The notes under the pieces: model-generated
The model's database searches: none
The model's input: the letters and a program-made list of their open reading frames with translations, nothing else
Told to the model about the DNA's origin: nothing
Source of the DNA: JALYOC01 sp036675345
GTDB lineage: Bacteria; Myxococcota; Myxococcia; Myxococcales; Myxococcaceae
Assembly (NCBI GenBank): GCA_036675345.1
Contig: JAKFFE010000033.1
Location: 62,001-126,000 of the forward strand
Direction: 5' to 3'
DNA length: 64,000 nucleotides
Program-made: the position numbers and the translations under genes
Shown: piece by piece, positions 15,688 through 24,128 of the stretch
Numbering within the stretch: position 1 is the stretch's first letter
How the letters are laid out: the number at the start of each line of letters is the position of its first letter

Positions 15688-17025
15688 TCACTCCAGGCGG
15701 GTGGTCCGGGTATCGGGTCCCACCGGTCCGCTCATCGGGCCCGAGAGCAGACGCTTCTGGTGGGCCTCGCTGTCCCCCAGCGCGTTGCGCATGAACAGGG
15801 AGATGGCCTCCGGGGGGGCGGGCACCAACCGGCACTGGGCCGCTGCCTCCTGCAGCAGCCGCTCCAGCCCCACCGCGTCCTCCGGGCGTTCCTGGGCGAC
15901 GAAGGACACCGTGCGCATCACCAGGTCGGTGAGGGCGGCGGGCACCTCGGGGACCAGGGCCCCCAGGGGTGGCAGGCCGCTGCCAGCGTAGGTCCGCCAG
16001 CTGGCGTCCACCGCCCGGCGAGCGAGCAGCTCGTACAGCACCACTCCCAGGGCGAAGAGGTCTGCCCGGTAATCGAACGGCTCGCCCACCAGCTGTTCGG
16101 GGGCCACGTAGCCCAGCTTCCCCCGCGCCCGCTCCTTGCGCCGCTGCAGCGCGGAGGGGAGCCGGGCCAGCCCGAAGTCGATCACCTTCGCCTCACCCTC
16201 GAAGGTGACGAACAGGTTCTGGGGCGAGATGTCGCAGTGGACGATCCCCGCCCGGTGCGCCGCCTCCAGCCCGCGGCAGTAGCGCAGCGTCAGGCCCAGG
16301 ATCACCTCCAGGGGGAGGCTCAGGCCCAGCGCCTGCGCCCCGTAGGACACCCGCGCCAGCGACGCCCCCTGCAGATACTCCATCACCAGGAACGCCTGGC
16401 CGTCGCTGACCCCGTACTCCAGGATCCGCACCACGTTGGGGTGGGCGATCCGGGTGGCGGCCTGCACCTCGCGGGAGAACATCTCCAGGAAGCGCGGGGC
16501 GGCGGCCAGGGGCCGGGAGATCCGCTTGAGCGCCACCAGCTCGCCATCCGGTCCCCGGGCCAGGTGGATCTCCCCCATCCCGCCCTCCCCCAGGCGGGCC
16601 ACCAGCTGGTAGTCGCCAAAGCGCTCCTCCCGCGGCGCCGCCACCACGGTGGCCTCCACGAAGGCCTGGGCCACCGCCTGCACCCGCTGCAGCATCTCCG
16701 GTTCGTCGATCACCGCCGCGAAGCGGAACACCGCGGTCACCCGGTGCTCTCCCTGCTCGGCGCCGGTGCGCACCACCGTCCCGGTCCGGCGGAAGATCCC
16801 CTCCTCTCCCGCCACCACCTCCCCGCCCCCTTCGGAGGCCAGGTCCCCGGCGGTCAGGAACCCCACCGGCGGAGGCCCGCTCAGCGCGGCCCCGGTGGCG
16901 CCCAGCAGCTCCCGCAACGCCCGCAGCGCCTCCCCCAACCGCTCGGGAGTCGGTGTGCGCAGCCAGTGACGGCAGAGCAGGGAGATGTCCTGGGCCCGGG
17001 GGAGCATGGAGAGCTGGCCGGACAT
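15688..17025 (-). CDS. Eukaryotic-type Ser/Thr protein kinase, cytosolic
   Basis: A 445-residue kinase with no membrane helix. Residues 1-135 are a helical/alpha-beta region of unknown type, perhaps GAF-like. The kinase domain follows: glycine loop LGEGGMGEIHLA at 145-156, the VALK lysine near 167, catalytic loop HCDISPQN near 265 (HCD rather than HRD), IDFGLARL near 285, then GYVAPEQL. The ATG at 17025 is chosen because the preceding in-frame sequence is not conserved-looking and overlaps the divergent promoter region. It is divergent from a histidine kinase gene, 79 bases apart, which suggests joint control of two signalling proteins. Confidence 0.92.
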   Translation of the reverse strand: MSGQLSMLPRAQDISLLCRHWLRTPTPERLGEALRALRELLGATGAALSGPPPVGFLTAGDLASEGGGEVVAGEEGIFRRTGTVVRTGAEQGEHRVTAVFRFAAVIDEPEMLQRVQAVAQAFVEATVVAAPREERFGDYQLVARLGEGGMGEIHLARGPDGELVALKRISRPLAAAPRFLEMFSREVQAATRIAHPNVVRILEYGVSDGQAFLVMEYLQGASLARVSYGAQALGLSLPLEVILGLTLRYCRGLEAAHRAGIVHCDISPQNLFVTFEGEAKVIDFGLARLPSALQRRKERARGKLGYVAPEQLVGEPFDYRADLFALGVVLYELLARRAVDASWRTYAGSGLPPLGALVPEVPAALTDLVMRTVSFVAQERPEDAVGLERLLQEAAAQCRLVPAPPEAISLFMRNALGDSEAHQKRLLSGPMSGPVGPDTRTTRLE

Positions 17026-17104
17026 CGTACCCGCAGGAACCCCGGCTCGCCTTGCGTGCTCCGTCCCGACGTGTTCATCCTCGATACCCCCGTCCCGCCT
17101 GCCG

Positions 17105-18244
17105 ATGCACACCTCCAGAGCCCAGCCAGTGCCCCGCAGCGCCGAGCGCCCTCCGGTCTGGGTCCGCGCGGCCACCGCCGCCCCCGCGATCCGCTGGGCG
17201 GTGATCGCAGTGCTGTGCGTCGGCTATCTGGTCGCCTACCACCTGGTGGAGGACGGCGCGCAGCGCTTCGCCCTCCGGCCGATCAACCTGTTGATCGTGG
17301 TGGTGGGCGGGGTGCTGTTCGGGCTCCGCGGGGGCCTGGGGATCGGGCTGGGGGTGGCGGTGGTGAACATCGGCCTCTACCTGCGCGACGGGGTGTTCGG
17401 GGACACCCTGCCCCGGGTGGCCGGCAACCTGCTCAGCGTGGGGATCGGGGTGTTCGCCGGGGCGGCCCTGGGGCGGACCCGCGACCTGACCCTGGCCCTG
17501 CGCGGAGAGGTGGAACGCCGCCAGCTGGCCGAGCGCCAGAAGAACGAGCTGACCGAGCTGTTGGTCCATGACTTCAAGAACCCGCTGGCCGCGATCCTGG
17601 GTCACTCCGCGCTGCTGCAGCAGGAGGAGATGTCTCCCGCGGACGTGAAGGACAGCTCGGAGTCCATCCACCACTCCGCCGAGCGCCTGAAGCGGATGGT
17701 GCTCAACCTGCTGGACATTGGCCGCGCCGAGGATGGCGAGCTGCGCCCCCGGTTGACCGAGCTGGACCTCAACCAGCTGGCGCTGGAGATCCAGGAGTCG
17801 GTGCAGCGTCAGGTGCAGGATCGCCGCCAGCGGCTGGAGCTGGTGGAGGCGCCCCAGCAGGGCATGGTGATCGCGGATCCGGAGCTGGTGCGCCGGCTGC
17901 TGATCAACCTGGTGGACAACGCCATCAAGTACACCCCTCAGGACCGCACCATCCGGCTGCGGATCGAACCCCAGCCCGACGCGGTGGTGGTGTCGGTGGC
18001 GGACGAGGGGCCCGGCATCCCCGCCGGCTTCGAGGAGAAGATCTTCGACAAGTACGTCCGCCTGGATGGTTCCCCGGAGGCGGCCTACGCCTCGCGCGGC
18101 CTGGGGCTGACCTTCTGCCGGATGGCGGCCGAGGTCCACGGGGGGCGGATCTGGGTCGATCCCGCCGTCCCCCGGGGCAGCGTGTTCCGGGTGCAGCTGC
18201 CGCGCAGCGGACCCCGCTTGCCCTCTCTCCATCCCCGGGGATAA
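17105..18244 (+). CDS. Membrane sensor histidine kinase
   Basis: A 379-residue kinase. Residues 25-125 hold three or four membrane helices with little periplasmic sequence (WAVIAVLCVGYLVAYHLV, INLLIVVVGGVLFGL, LGIGLGVAVVNIGLYL). The H box is LLVHDFKNPLAAILGH near residue 155, the N box NLVDNAIKYTP, and the G1 box VADEGPGIPAGF, followed by GLGLTFCRMAAEVHGG. It has all motifs needed for autophosphorylation. No partner response regulator gene is adjacent. The ATG at 17105 is chosen as the first codon that leaves the N-terminal membrane segment intact. A lipoprotein gene follows 8 bases later. Confidence 0.92.
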   Translation: MHTSRAQPVPRSAERPPVWVRAATAAPAIRWAVIAVLCVGYLVAYHLVEDGAQRFALRPINLLIVVVGGVLFGLRGGLGIGLGVAVVNIGLYLRDGVFGDTLPRVAGNLLSVGIGVFAGAALGRTRDLTLALRGEVERRQLAERQKNELTELLVHDFKNPLAAILGHSALLQQEEMSPADVKDSSESIHHSAERLKRMVLNLLDIGRAEDGELRPRLTELDLNQLALEIQESVQRQVQDRRQRLELVEAPQQGMVIADPELVRRLLINLVDNAIKYTPQDRTIRLRIEPQPDAVVVSVADEGPGIPAGFEEKIFDKYVRLDGSPEAAYASRGLGLTFCRMAAEVHGGRIWVDPAVPRGSVFRVQLPRSGPRLPSLHPRG

Positions 18245-18252
18245 CTGGGCGG

Positions 18253-19491
18253 GTGAGAATCCCCCGCCGCCTGTTGCTGTCCGCCCTGCTCGCCGTGGCC
18301 TGCGCCACCACTCCCAGGCCGACGGAGAGCACGGCGGTCCAGACGCCCCCGCCCCCCGCCGACGCCCGCCGCGAGCTGCTGGCCGCGCTGGAGCGGGAGC
18401 TGCAGCCGCTGCCCACCCGCGCGCTGCAGGGTCCCGAGGGCCGCTTCAGCGCCCAGGTGGAGTCCGCCGGAGCGGCGGTGCTGGAGGACGAGCAGGACTT
18501 CACCGTGGTGGACCTGCCGATCGGCACCGAGGCGGCGATCAAGTGCTTCCTGTACCGGGACTCGATCGACGTCGGCCAGTCGCTGCAGGCGATGATCCAA
18601 CAGCTCTCCTCCGAGCTGCAGGTGGAGGCGCTGCGCCCGGTGGAGATCATCGCCGCCGGCGACCGCCCGGCGATCTTCATGGAGCTGGACTACACCACCC
18701 CCACCCCGGACGGTCAGCGCGCCGCCGGCCAGGTGAAGATCCTCGCCTCTCCCCACGACGATCTCCCGCTGGTCTGCTTTCACGACGAGCTGGGCTACCG
18801 CCGCACCTTCCGGAGGATCACCCAGGGCTTCGCTGCCTCGCTGCAGCCGTCCGGGAACCGCCCCCGCGTCTCCGAGCTCCAGGTGTTCAAGGTCCGGGAG
18901 CTTCCGGTGGGCTTCGAACAGCGCCGGATCTGGGAGGCGGAGCACGGTCAGACCATCGTGGAGATCACCGCCGTGCTGCTGATCCCCCGCTCCCGGACCG
19001 AGTTCGCCTTCCAGGACAACGTCTCCACCGAGATCAGTGACGCGGGGGGGCGGATCAACCAGTACGTCTACGCCAAGGCGGTCGACGGCCAGCTGGTGCT
19101 GCAGGCCACCCTGGAGCGGAAGAGCGGCAACGTCTATTCGGTGCACGGAACCCGGGACGGCAAGCCGTTCGAGGGCAGCTTGAAGTCCAGGGACAAGGCC
19201 GGGCTGGCCTCGGAGCTGCTGAACCAGAAGGAGGTGGCCTCGGCGTTGCTGGGCGGCCTCAAGCCGGCGCTGAGCTTCGAGATTTACAGCCCCGGGATCC
19301 ATCCCACCGCGCTGCAGAAGGTCCACTACCGCAAGACCCCGGCCAGCCCGCGCAGCATCAGCATCCAGCTGGACGACGTGACCATGGAGGGCGAGCTGAA
19401 CCCCGACGGGAGCGTGGTGCGGATGGACGTCCCGCTGGGGCAGGGCGCGACGATGACCCAGTCCCGGATCCTGGCCCAGGGCACCCCGTAA
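18253..19491 (+). CDS. Lipoprotein of unknown function
   Basis: A 412-residue predicted lipoprotein. The GTG start is followed by RR, a hydrophobic stretch and a lipobox-like LLAVAC near residue 17, then a short Thr/Pro/Ala linker. The mature part has no domain that I recognise; it is rich in mixed alpha/beta sequence and has no membrane helix. It starts 8 bases after the histidine kinase stop and is probably co-transcribed with it, so it may act in the envelope as a sensor accessory or output. That role is inference from position only. Confidence 0.75.
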   Translation: MRIPRRLLLSALLAVACATTPRPTESTAVQTPPPPADARRELLAALERELQPLPTRALQGPEGRFSAQVESAGAAVLEDEQDFTVVDLPIGTEAAIKCFLYRDSIDVGQSLQAMIQQLSSELQVEALRPVEIIAAGDRPAIFMELDYTTPTPDGQRAAGQVKILASPHDDLPLVCFHDELGYRRTFRRITQGFAASLQPSGNRPRVSELQVFKVRELPVGFEQRRIWEAEHGQTIVEITAVLLIPRSRTEFAFQDNVSTEISDAGGRINQYVYAKAVDGQLVLQATLERKSGNVYSVHGTRDGKPFEGSLKSRDKAGLASELLNQKEVASALLGGLKPALSFEIYSPGIHPTALQKVHYRKTPASPRSISIQLDDVTMEGELNPDGSVVRMDVPLGQGATMTQSRILAQGTP

Positions 19492-19560
19492 TATTTCAAT
19501 GGCCGCCCGCACCCGGAGGCGCTTCCGCTCCCCGGGGGCCAGCGCCCATACTCCCGCCCG

Positions 19561-20571
19561 ATGCCGCTGACCGCCGCCGCCAGGGAGGATCGCTTCGTCG
19601 GCGCCTTCCTGGGGATGGCGATCGGCGACGCGCTGGGCTTCCCGCTCCGGGGTGTCCCCGCCTCCAGCCTGGCGCAGCTGCCCGGGCTGGCGGAGGACTT
19701 CGCCCACCGTCCCCGCGGCAAGTACGCCAAGGGCCAGTTCTCCGACGACACCCAGCTGATGCTGGCGGTGGCCCAGAGCGTCACCGCCGAGGGCAAGGTG
19801 GACGGGGCCTCGGTGGGCGCCCACCTGGCCTGGACCTGGCGGGAGGGGGTGCTGCTGTCCGCGCCCCGCAGCCTCCACGACGCCGCCGAGCGACTGGCGA
19901 ACGGGATGCCCTGGGTGGGCGCCGGCGCGCCGGCGGGGGTGAAGGATCCCTCCGCGCTCTCCCGCGGGCTGGTGGTGGGGTTGATCCAGCCCGAGGTGCT
20001 GGGCCGGCTGCCTCACGATGCGGGCGTGGTCAGCGTGGTGACCCACAAGGATCCCGCCTGCGCCGCGGCCACCGCCGCCTACGCGCGCGCGGTGTCCCTG
20101 GGACTGGATGAGCGACCCCGCACCGCCCAGGCCTTCTGCGAGGCGGTGGCCCTGGCCGCCGGGGTCCACGAGCCGGGGCTGGCCGGTGAGCTGCGCCAGC
20201 TGCCGCGGCTGCTCTCCTGGGACGAGGACCGGGCATTCTCGCTGCTGCGCCGGGTGGGGCTGACCGCCACCGAGGCCCGCGCGGAGGGGATTCCCGCCCA
20301 CGTGTATCCGGTGCTGCTGTGCGCCCTGTTCGCCTCGCTCAAGTTCACCGCCGACTACCGGACCACGGTGGCCAAGGTGCTGCGGCAGGGGGGCGAGGTG
20401 GATGTCTGCGCGGCGCTGACCGGTGGACTGCTGGGCGCCCACCTGGGCACCGCGGTGCTGCCGGCCCGGCTGCGGCGCAACGTCCTCTACGCGGAGGAAG
20501 TGGCGAAGGCCGCCTCCGGACTGGCCGGGGTCCACGCCCGGGTGGCGGTTCCGGCGCTGGTCCGTCGCTGA
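19561..20571 (+). CDS. ADP-ribosylglycohydrolase (DraG/ARH family)
   Basis: A 336-residue all-helical hydrolase that removes ADP-ribose from proteins or small molecules. The first metal motif is GAFLGMAIGDALGFP near residues 13-27 and the second FSDDTQLML near residue 60, giving Asp ligands for two divalent ions. A later partner motif of the family (GGDxDTxA) is replaced by TGGLLGAHLG-like sequence near residue 280, so metal binding at that side may be altered. No ADP-ribosyltransferase is seen nearby. A CATACT hexamer lies 8 bases upstream of the ATG, so the mRNA may have a very short leader. Confidence 0.85.
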   Translation: MPLTAAAREDRFVGAFLGMAIGDALGFPLRGVPASSLAQLPGLAEDFAHRPRGKYAKGQFSDDTQLMLAVAQSVTAEGKVDGASVGAHLAWTWREGVLLSAPRSLHDAAERLANGMPWVGAGAPAGVKDPSALSRGLVVGLIQPEVLGRLPHDAGVVSVVTHKDPACAAATAAYARAVSLGLDERPRTAQAFCEAVALAAGVHEPGLAGELRQLPRLLSWDEDRAFSLLRRVGLTATEARAEGIPAHVYPVLLCALFASLKFTADYRTTVAKVLRQGGEVDVCAALTGGLLGAHLGTAVLPARLRRNVLYAEEVAKAASGLAGVHARVAVPALVRR

Positions 20572-20673
20572 AAGCAGGCAGGCAGACTGGCGCCCGAGTG
20601 GATCACTTCCTCTCCGGCGCAGAGCGCCCATCTTGCCCAAGGGAATTTCTTTCGAGGCGCGAGGGGGCAAGCG

Positions 20674-21078
20674 GTGGATCCCACGGAACGCAAACTGGAT
20701 GAAGCGCAGCTGCGCGCCATGCCCACCGGCGAGCTGGTGCGGCACGCGCTGGAGGAGACCCGTCTGCTGGTGAAGGCGGAGGTGCTGCACGCCAAGCAGG
20801 AGCTGCGGGAGGAGTTGCAGGGCGCCAAGGTGGGCGGGATCCTGCTGGGGATCACCCTCGGGCTGGCCCTCTCGGTGCTGACCCTGCTGTTCGTGGCCCT
20901 GGCCCTGGCCCTGCCGATGAGCGAACCGCTGGCGGTGCTGCTGGTGGCTGCGGGGATGCTGGTGCTGGGCGGGATCCTGGCCGCGGTGGGTGTCAAGAAG
21001 CTCCCCCGCAAGCCGCTGGGCCGCACCCAGGAGCGTCTGCGCCGCGACCTGCAGCTGACCAAGGAGCAGCTGGTATGA
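20674..21078 (+). CDS. Holin-like membrane protein (DUF1469/YqjE-type)
   Basis: A 134-residue membrane protein. Residues 1-48 are charged and helical (AQLRAMPTGELVRHALEE), followed by two adjacent membrane helices at about 50-100 and a basic C-terminus. This is the layout of the phage-holin-superfamily protein found in many free-living bacteria, not evidence of a prophage. It starts at GTG 20674. Its stop overlaps the start of the next gene by 4 bases, and the two form a common type of pair with a DUF3618-like protein. The function of the pair is not known; an envelope stress role is often supposed. Confidence 0.75.
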   Translation: MDPTERKLDEAQLRAMPTGELVRHALEETRLLVKAEVLHAKQELREELQGAKVGGILLGITLGLALSVLTLLFVALALALPMSEPLAVLLVAAGMLVLGGILAAVGVKKLPRKPLGRTQERLRRDLQLTKEQLV

Positions 21079-21512
21079 ACAACCGGCGAGAGCAGATCGA
21101 GAAGACCGCGGACCGGATCCGGGACGAGCTGCTGATCACCCTCCAGGAGCTGGATCGCCGCCGCACCGAGGCCACCGACGTGGGGCTGCAGCTGAAGCGG
21201 CACTCCACCGGGGCCAGCCTGATCGGGCTGGGACTGCTGGCCGCGCTGGGAGGGGCCTTCGCCTGGACCGCGCACCGGGCCCGCTCGATGGAGCGACGCC
21301 GACGTCAGCGGCGCCTGGAGGGGCTGACCCGGGCCTGGAAGCATCCGGAGCGGCTGGCGGTGCGTTCGGAGGATCGGGCCCTGCCGGTGGAGCTGGGCAA
21401 GAAGCTGGGACTGGCGCTGGGGCTGGCCTTCGGAACCCAGCTGGCCAAGCGCACCGCGGAGCTGCTGATCCCCGCCGGGAAGGGCCGCCAGACGCTGCCA
21501 GCCCGACGCTGA
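21075..21512 (+). CDS. DUF3618-like membrane-associated protein
   Basis: A 145-residue protein. The N-terminal 30 residues (EQIEKTADRIRDELLITLQE) match the IE-TR-L-TL pattern of DUF3618. One membrane helix lies at about residues 50-68 (ASLIGLGLLAALGGAFAW), followed by a basic stretch with many Arg residues and a second weakly hydrophobic helix near 115-130. It is translationally coupled to the holin-like gene before it. It ends 8 bases before the convergent NarL-type gene. Molecular function is unknown. Confidence 0.75.
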   Translation: MNNRREQIEKTADRIRDELLITLQELDRRRTEATDVGLQLKRHSTGASLIGLGLLAALGGAFAWTAHRARSMERRRRQRRLEGLTRAWKHPERLAVRSEDRALPVELGKKLGLALGLAFGTQLAKRTAELLIPAGKGRQTLPARR

Positions 21513-21519
21513 GATCCCG

Positions 21520-22212
21520 CTAGGGGATCGCCACGTTCTGGACCCGGCCGGAGCCAGAGGTGGGCAGGCTGTCCGGAGGACGGACCCCGACCTGTCGGGC
21601 CAGCAGCGCCAGCTGGGTCCGGTTCCGCTGCCCCAGCTTGCGGTACAGGCTGGAGACGTGCGCCTTCACCGTCCGCTCGGAGATGTGCAGGTGCGAGGAG
21701 ATCTGCAGGTTGTCCGCGCCGGCGGCGATGCAGGAGAGCACCTCCCGCTCGCGGGTGGACAGGTCCCGGAGCAGCGACTGCCGCCCGTGATCGTCGCGCG
21801 GAGCGAACAGTGAGCTGAGGTAGTCCGCCGGCACCACCCGGTCACCGCGGACGATCGCCCGGGCCCCCTCCAGCACGCTCTCCATTCCGGCGGTCAGCTT
21901 GTCCAGGTAGCCGGCCGCGCCGCAGTCCACCAGCCGCTCCACCCCATCCGCGCTGGCGCCGGTGGCCAGCACCAGCAGCTGCACGTTGGGATGGAACTGT
22001 CTGGCCTCCCGCATCAGGCTCAGCGGATCCTGGACGTGGGTGACATCCACGATCGCCAGCTCCGGACGATCATCCCCCAGCCCCCCCAGGAACAGTCGCT
22101 CGTCGGCGTACTCGCCCACGATGGTCACCCCCGCCGCCCTCAGTGAACGGGAGAGACAGTCGCGGCTCAGCGCGACGGAGTCGAGGATCGCAATGCGGAT
22201 GGGTAGTTCCAC
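21520..22212 (-). CDS. NarL/FixJ-type response regulator with atypical receiver
   Basis: A 230-residue regulator. The receiver (1-120) begins IRIAILDSVALSRD, so only one of the usual pair of acidic residues is present; the phospho-acceptor Asp is in ELAIVDVTHV near residue 56, and the conserved Lys in AGYLDKLTAG. The output domain (145-210) is a LuxR helix-turn-helix: LSTREREVLSCIAAGADN and HISERTVKAHVSSLYRKLG. Reduced acidic pocket residues suggest weak or phosphorylation-independent activation. No histidine kinase gene is adjacent. It converges with the DUF3618-like gene. Confidence 0.92.
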   Translation of the reverse strand: MELPIRIAILDSVALSRDCLSRSLRAAGVTIVGEYADERLFLGGLGDDRPELAIVDVTHVQDPLSLMREARQFHPNVQLLVLATGASADGVERLVDCGAAGYLDKLTAGMESVLEGARAIVRGDRVVPADYLSSLFAPRDDHGRQSLLRDLSTREREVLSCIAAGADNLQISSHLHISERTVKAHVSSLYRKLGQRNRTQLALLARQVGVRPPDSLPTSGSGRVQNVAIP

Positions 22213-22475
22213 GATAGTTCGCTCCGGTGGGGCGCACAGTGGGATCGCCCGTCCGGATCACGCAACCCACCCCGGCGCCGCGATCGCCCCTTTGCAGGTC
22301 AAACTTTGAGCTAGCCGACACTCCATGTCCCCACAGGACGCGGGAGATGTTCACGGTCCGGCGTGCTCCACCCACATTCCGCTTGGCCGTCTGCCCTCCG
22401 AGGCTGCGGATAGAATCGGAAATGGCCTGAAATATCGAAGGCACTTGCTCTCGTTCTACCGCCGCGATTTTCACC

Positions 22476-23234
22476 ATGACCACGACCGCCCTTGTCATCG
22501 TCGCCGCCATCCTGAACACCGCAGGCAACCCCTCTGTGAAGACCCTGGAAGTGCAGGTGCCCTTCGGTTGTGGGCACGCCTACCCGGTCTCTCAGTCCCA
22601 CGACACCGGGAGCCATAAACAACACGACACCTGGGCCTGGGACTTCCGGATGCCGGAAGGCACCCCGGTCACCGCCGCCTCCGACGGCGTGGTGCGGATG
22701 GCCCGCGGCGACAGCACCGTCGGTGGCTGCGACGCCAAGTACGCCAAGCACTCCAACTATGTGGTGGTGTCCCACCAGGGCGGGCTGGAGACCCAGTACC
22801 TCCACTTCAGCCAGGTGGTGGTGAAGCCGGGGGACAAGGTGAAGGCGGGGGATCTGCTGGGCTACTCCGGGAACACCGGTTGGTCCTGCGGCGCCCACCT
22901 GCACTTCAAGGTCGCCCAGGCCGTGCGCACTGGCTGGAACAACCCCTCGGTCCCGGCCAGCATCGCCGGCTACGGCGACCCGGCGGTGGAGACTGTGATC
23001 ACCGCGCCCGCCTGCCGTGGCCCCGAGGTGTTGATCGCCAAGGGCGAGGCCAAGGAGCCGGAGGTGGAGACCACCGTGGTGGCCGCCGCCACCGACCAGT
23101 CCTCCCCCCAGGTGGTGCCCGCCGTGGCCACCCCCGGTGCGCAGAACCTCCCCGCGGGCAGCGTGGAAGCCTCGCCCGTCCCGATGGCCGAGCCCACCGC
23201 CGCCGGTGGCGCCGGCGCCAAGTCCCGCAAGTAG
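22476..23234 (+). CDS. Secreted M23-family (LytM-type) metallopeptidase
   Basis: A 252-residue protein with a short N-terminal signal (TTALVIVAAILNTAGN). Residues 28-165 form an M23 domain: HDTWAWDFRMPEGTPV carries the H/D zinc ligands near residues 49-55, and CGAHLHFKVAQ near 147 gives the H-x-H ligand and catalytic His. Such enzymes cut peptide cross-links in peptidoglycan. The C-terminal 70 residues are Ala/Pro/Val-rich and disordered-looking. The upstream 263 bases hold no gene. It is followed by a cyclophilin gene with its own promoter. Confidence 0.88.
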   Translation: MTTTALVIVAAILNTAGNPSVKTLEVQVPFGCGHAYPVSQSHDTGSHKQHDTWAWDFRMPEGTPVTAASDGVVRMARGDSTVGGCDAKYAKHSNYVVVSHQGGLETQYLHFSQVVVKPGDKVKAGDLLGYSGNTGWSCGAHLHFKVAQAVRTGWNNPSVPASIAGYGDPAVETVITAPACRGPEVLIAKGEAKEPEVETTVVAAATDQSSPQVVPAVATPGAQNLPAGSVEASPVPMAEPTAAGGAGAKSRK

Positions 23235-23249
23235 CCGACGCCTGGTTGC

Positions 23250-23277
23250 TTGACCCTGCGCCCTCCCCGAATAGGTT
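23250..23277 (+). promoter_or_regulatory. Sigma-70-like promoter of the cyclophilin gene
   Basis: TTGACC at 23250-23255, a 16-base spacer and TAGGTT at 23272-23277 precede a strong AGGAGG ribosome site at about 23295-23300 and the ATG at 23305. The predicted start near 23284 gives a 20-base leader. This implies that the cyclophilin is expressed apart from the M23 peptidase gene upstream. Confidence 0.5.
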
Positions 23278-23304
23278 CCGCCGAATCTTTTCAGGAGGTC
23301 TTGC

Positions 23305-24087
<783 letters not shown>

Positions 24088-24096
24088 CGCGCCGGC

Positions 24097-24128
24097 GGGC
24101 GCCCAGGTCCGCACCGGACCGGGCGCCC
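24097..24128. terminator. Hairpin between convergent cyclophilin and GTPase genes
   Basis: GGGCGCCC at 24097-24104 pairs with the same self-complementary sequence at 24121-24128, and GGTCCG at 24106-24111 pairs with CGGACC at 24115-24120 around a 3-base loop, with one bulged A. It fills the 41-base gap between the two convergent stop codons. No T-tract follows, so it may block read-through only in part or protect 3' ends. Confidence 0.5.

Noticed and set aside
14368..17571. A 1067-codon plus-strand open frame
   Set aside because: It is antisense to the MocR-type regulator and Ser/Thr kinase genes, which have full domain motifs. In GC-rich DNA with G or C at third positions, long antisense frames are common; its translation is low-complexity His, Gln, Arg and Pro.
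20674..21512. Holin-like gene as a sign of prophage
   Set aside because: No integrase, lysin, capsid or attachment sites are near; holin-superfamily/DUF3618-like pairs are usual chromosomal genes.
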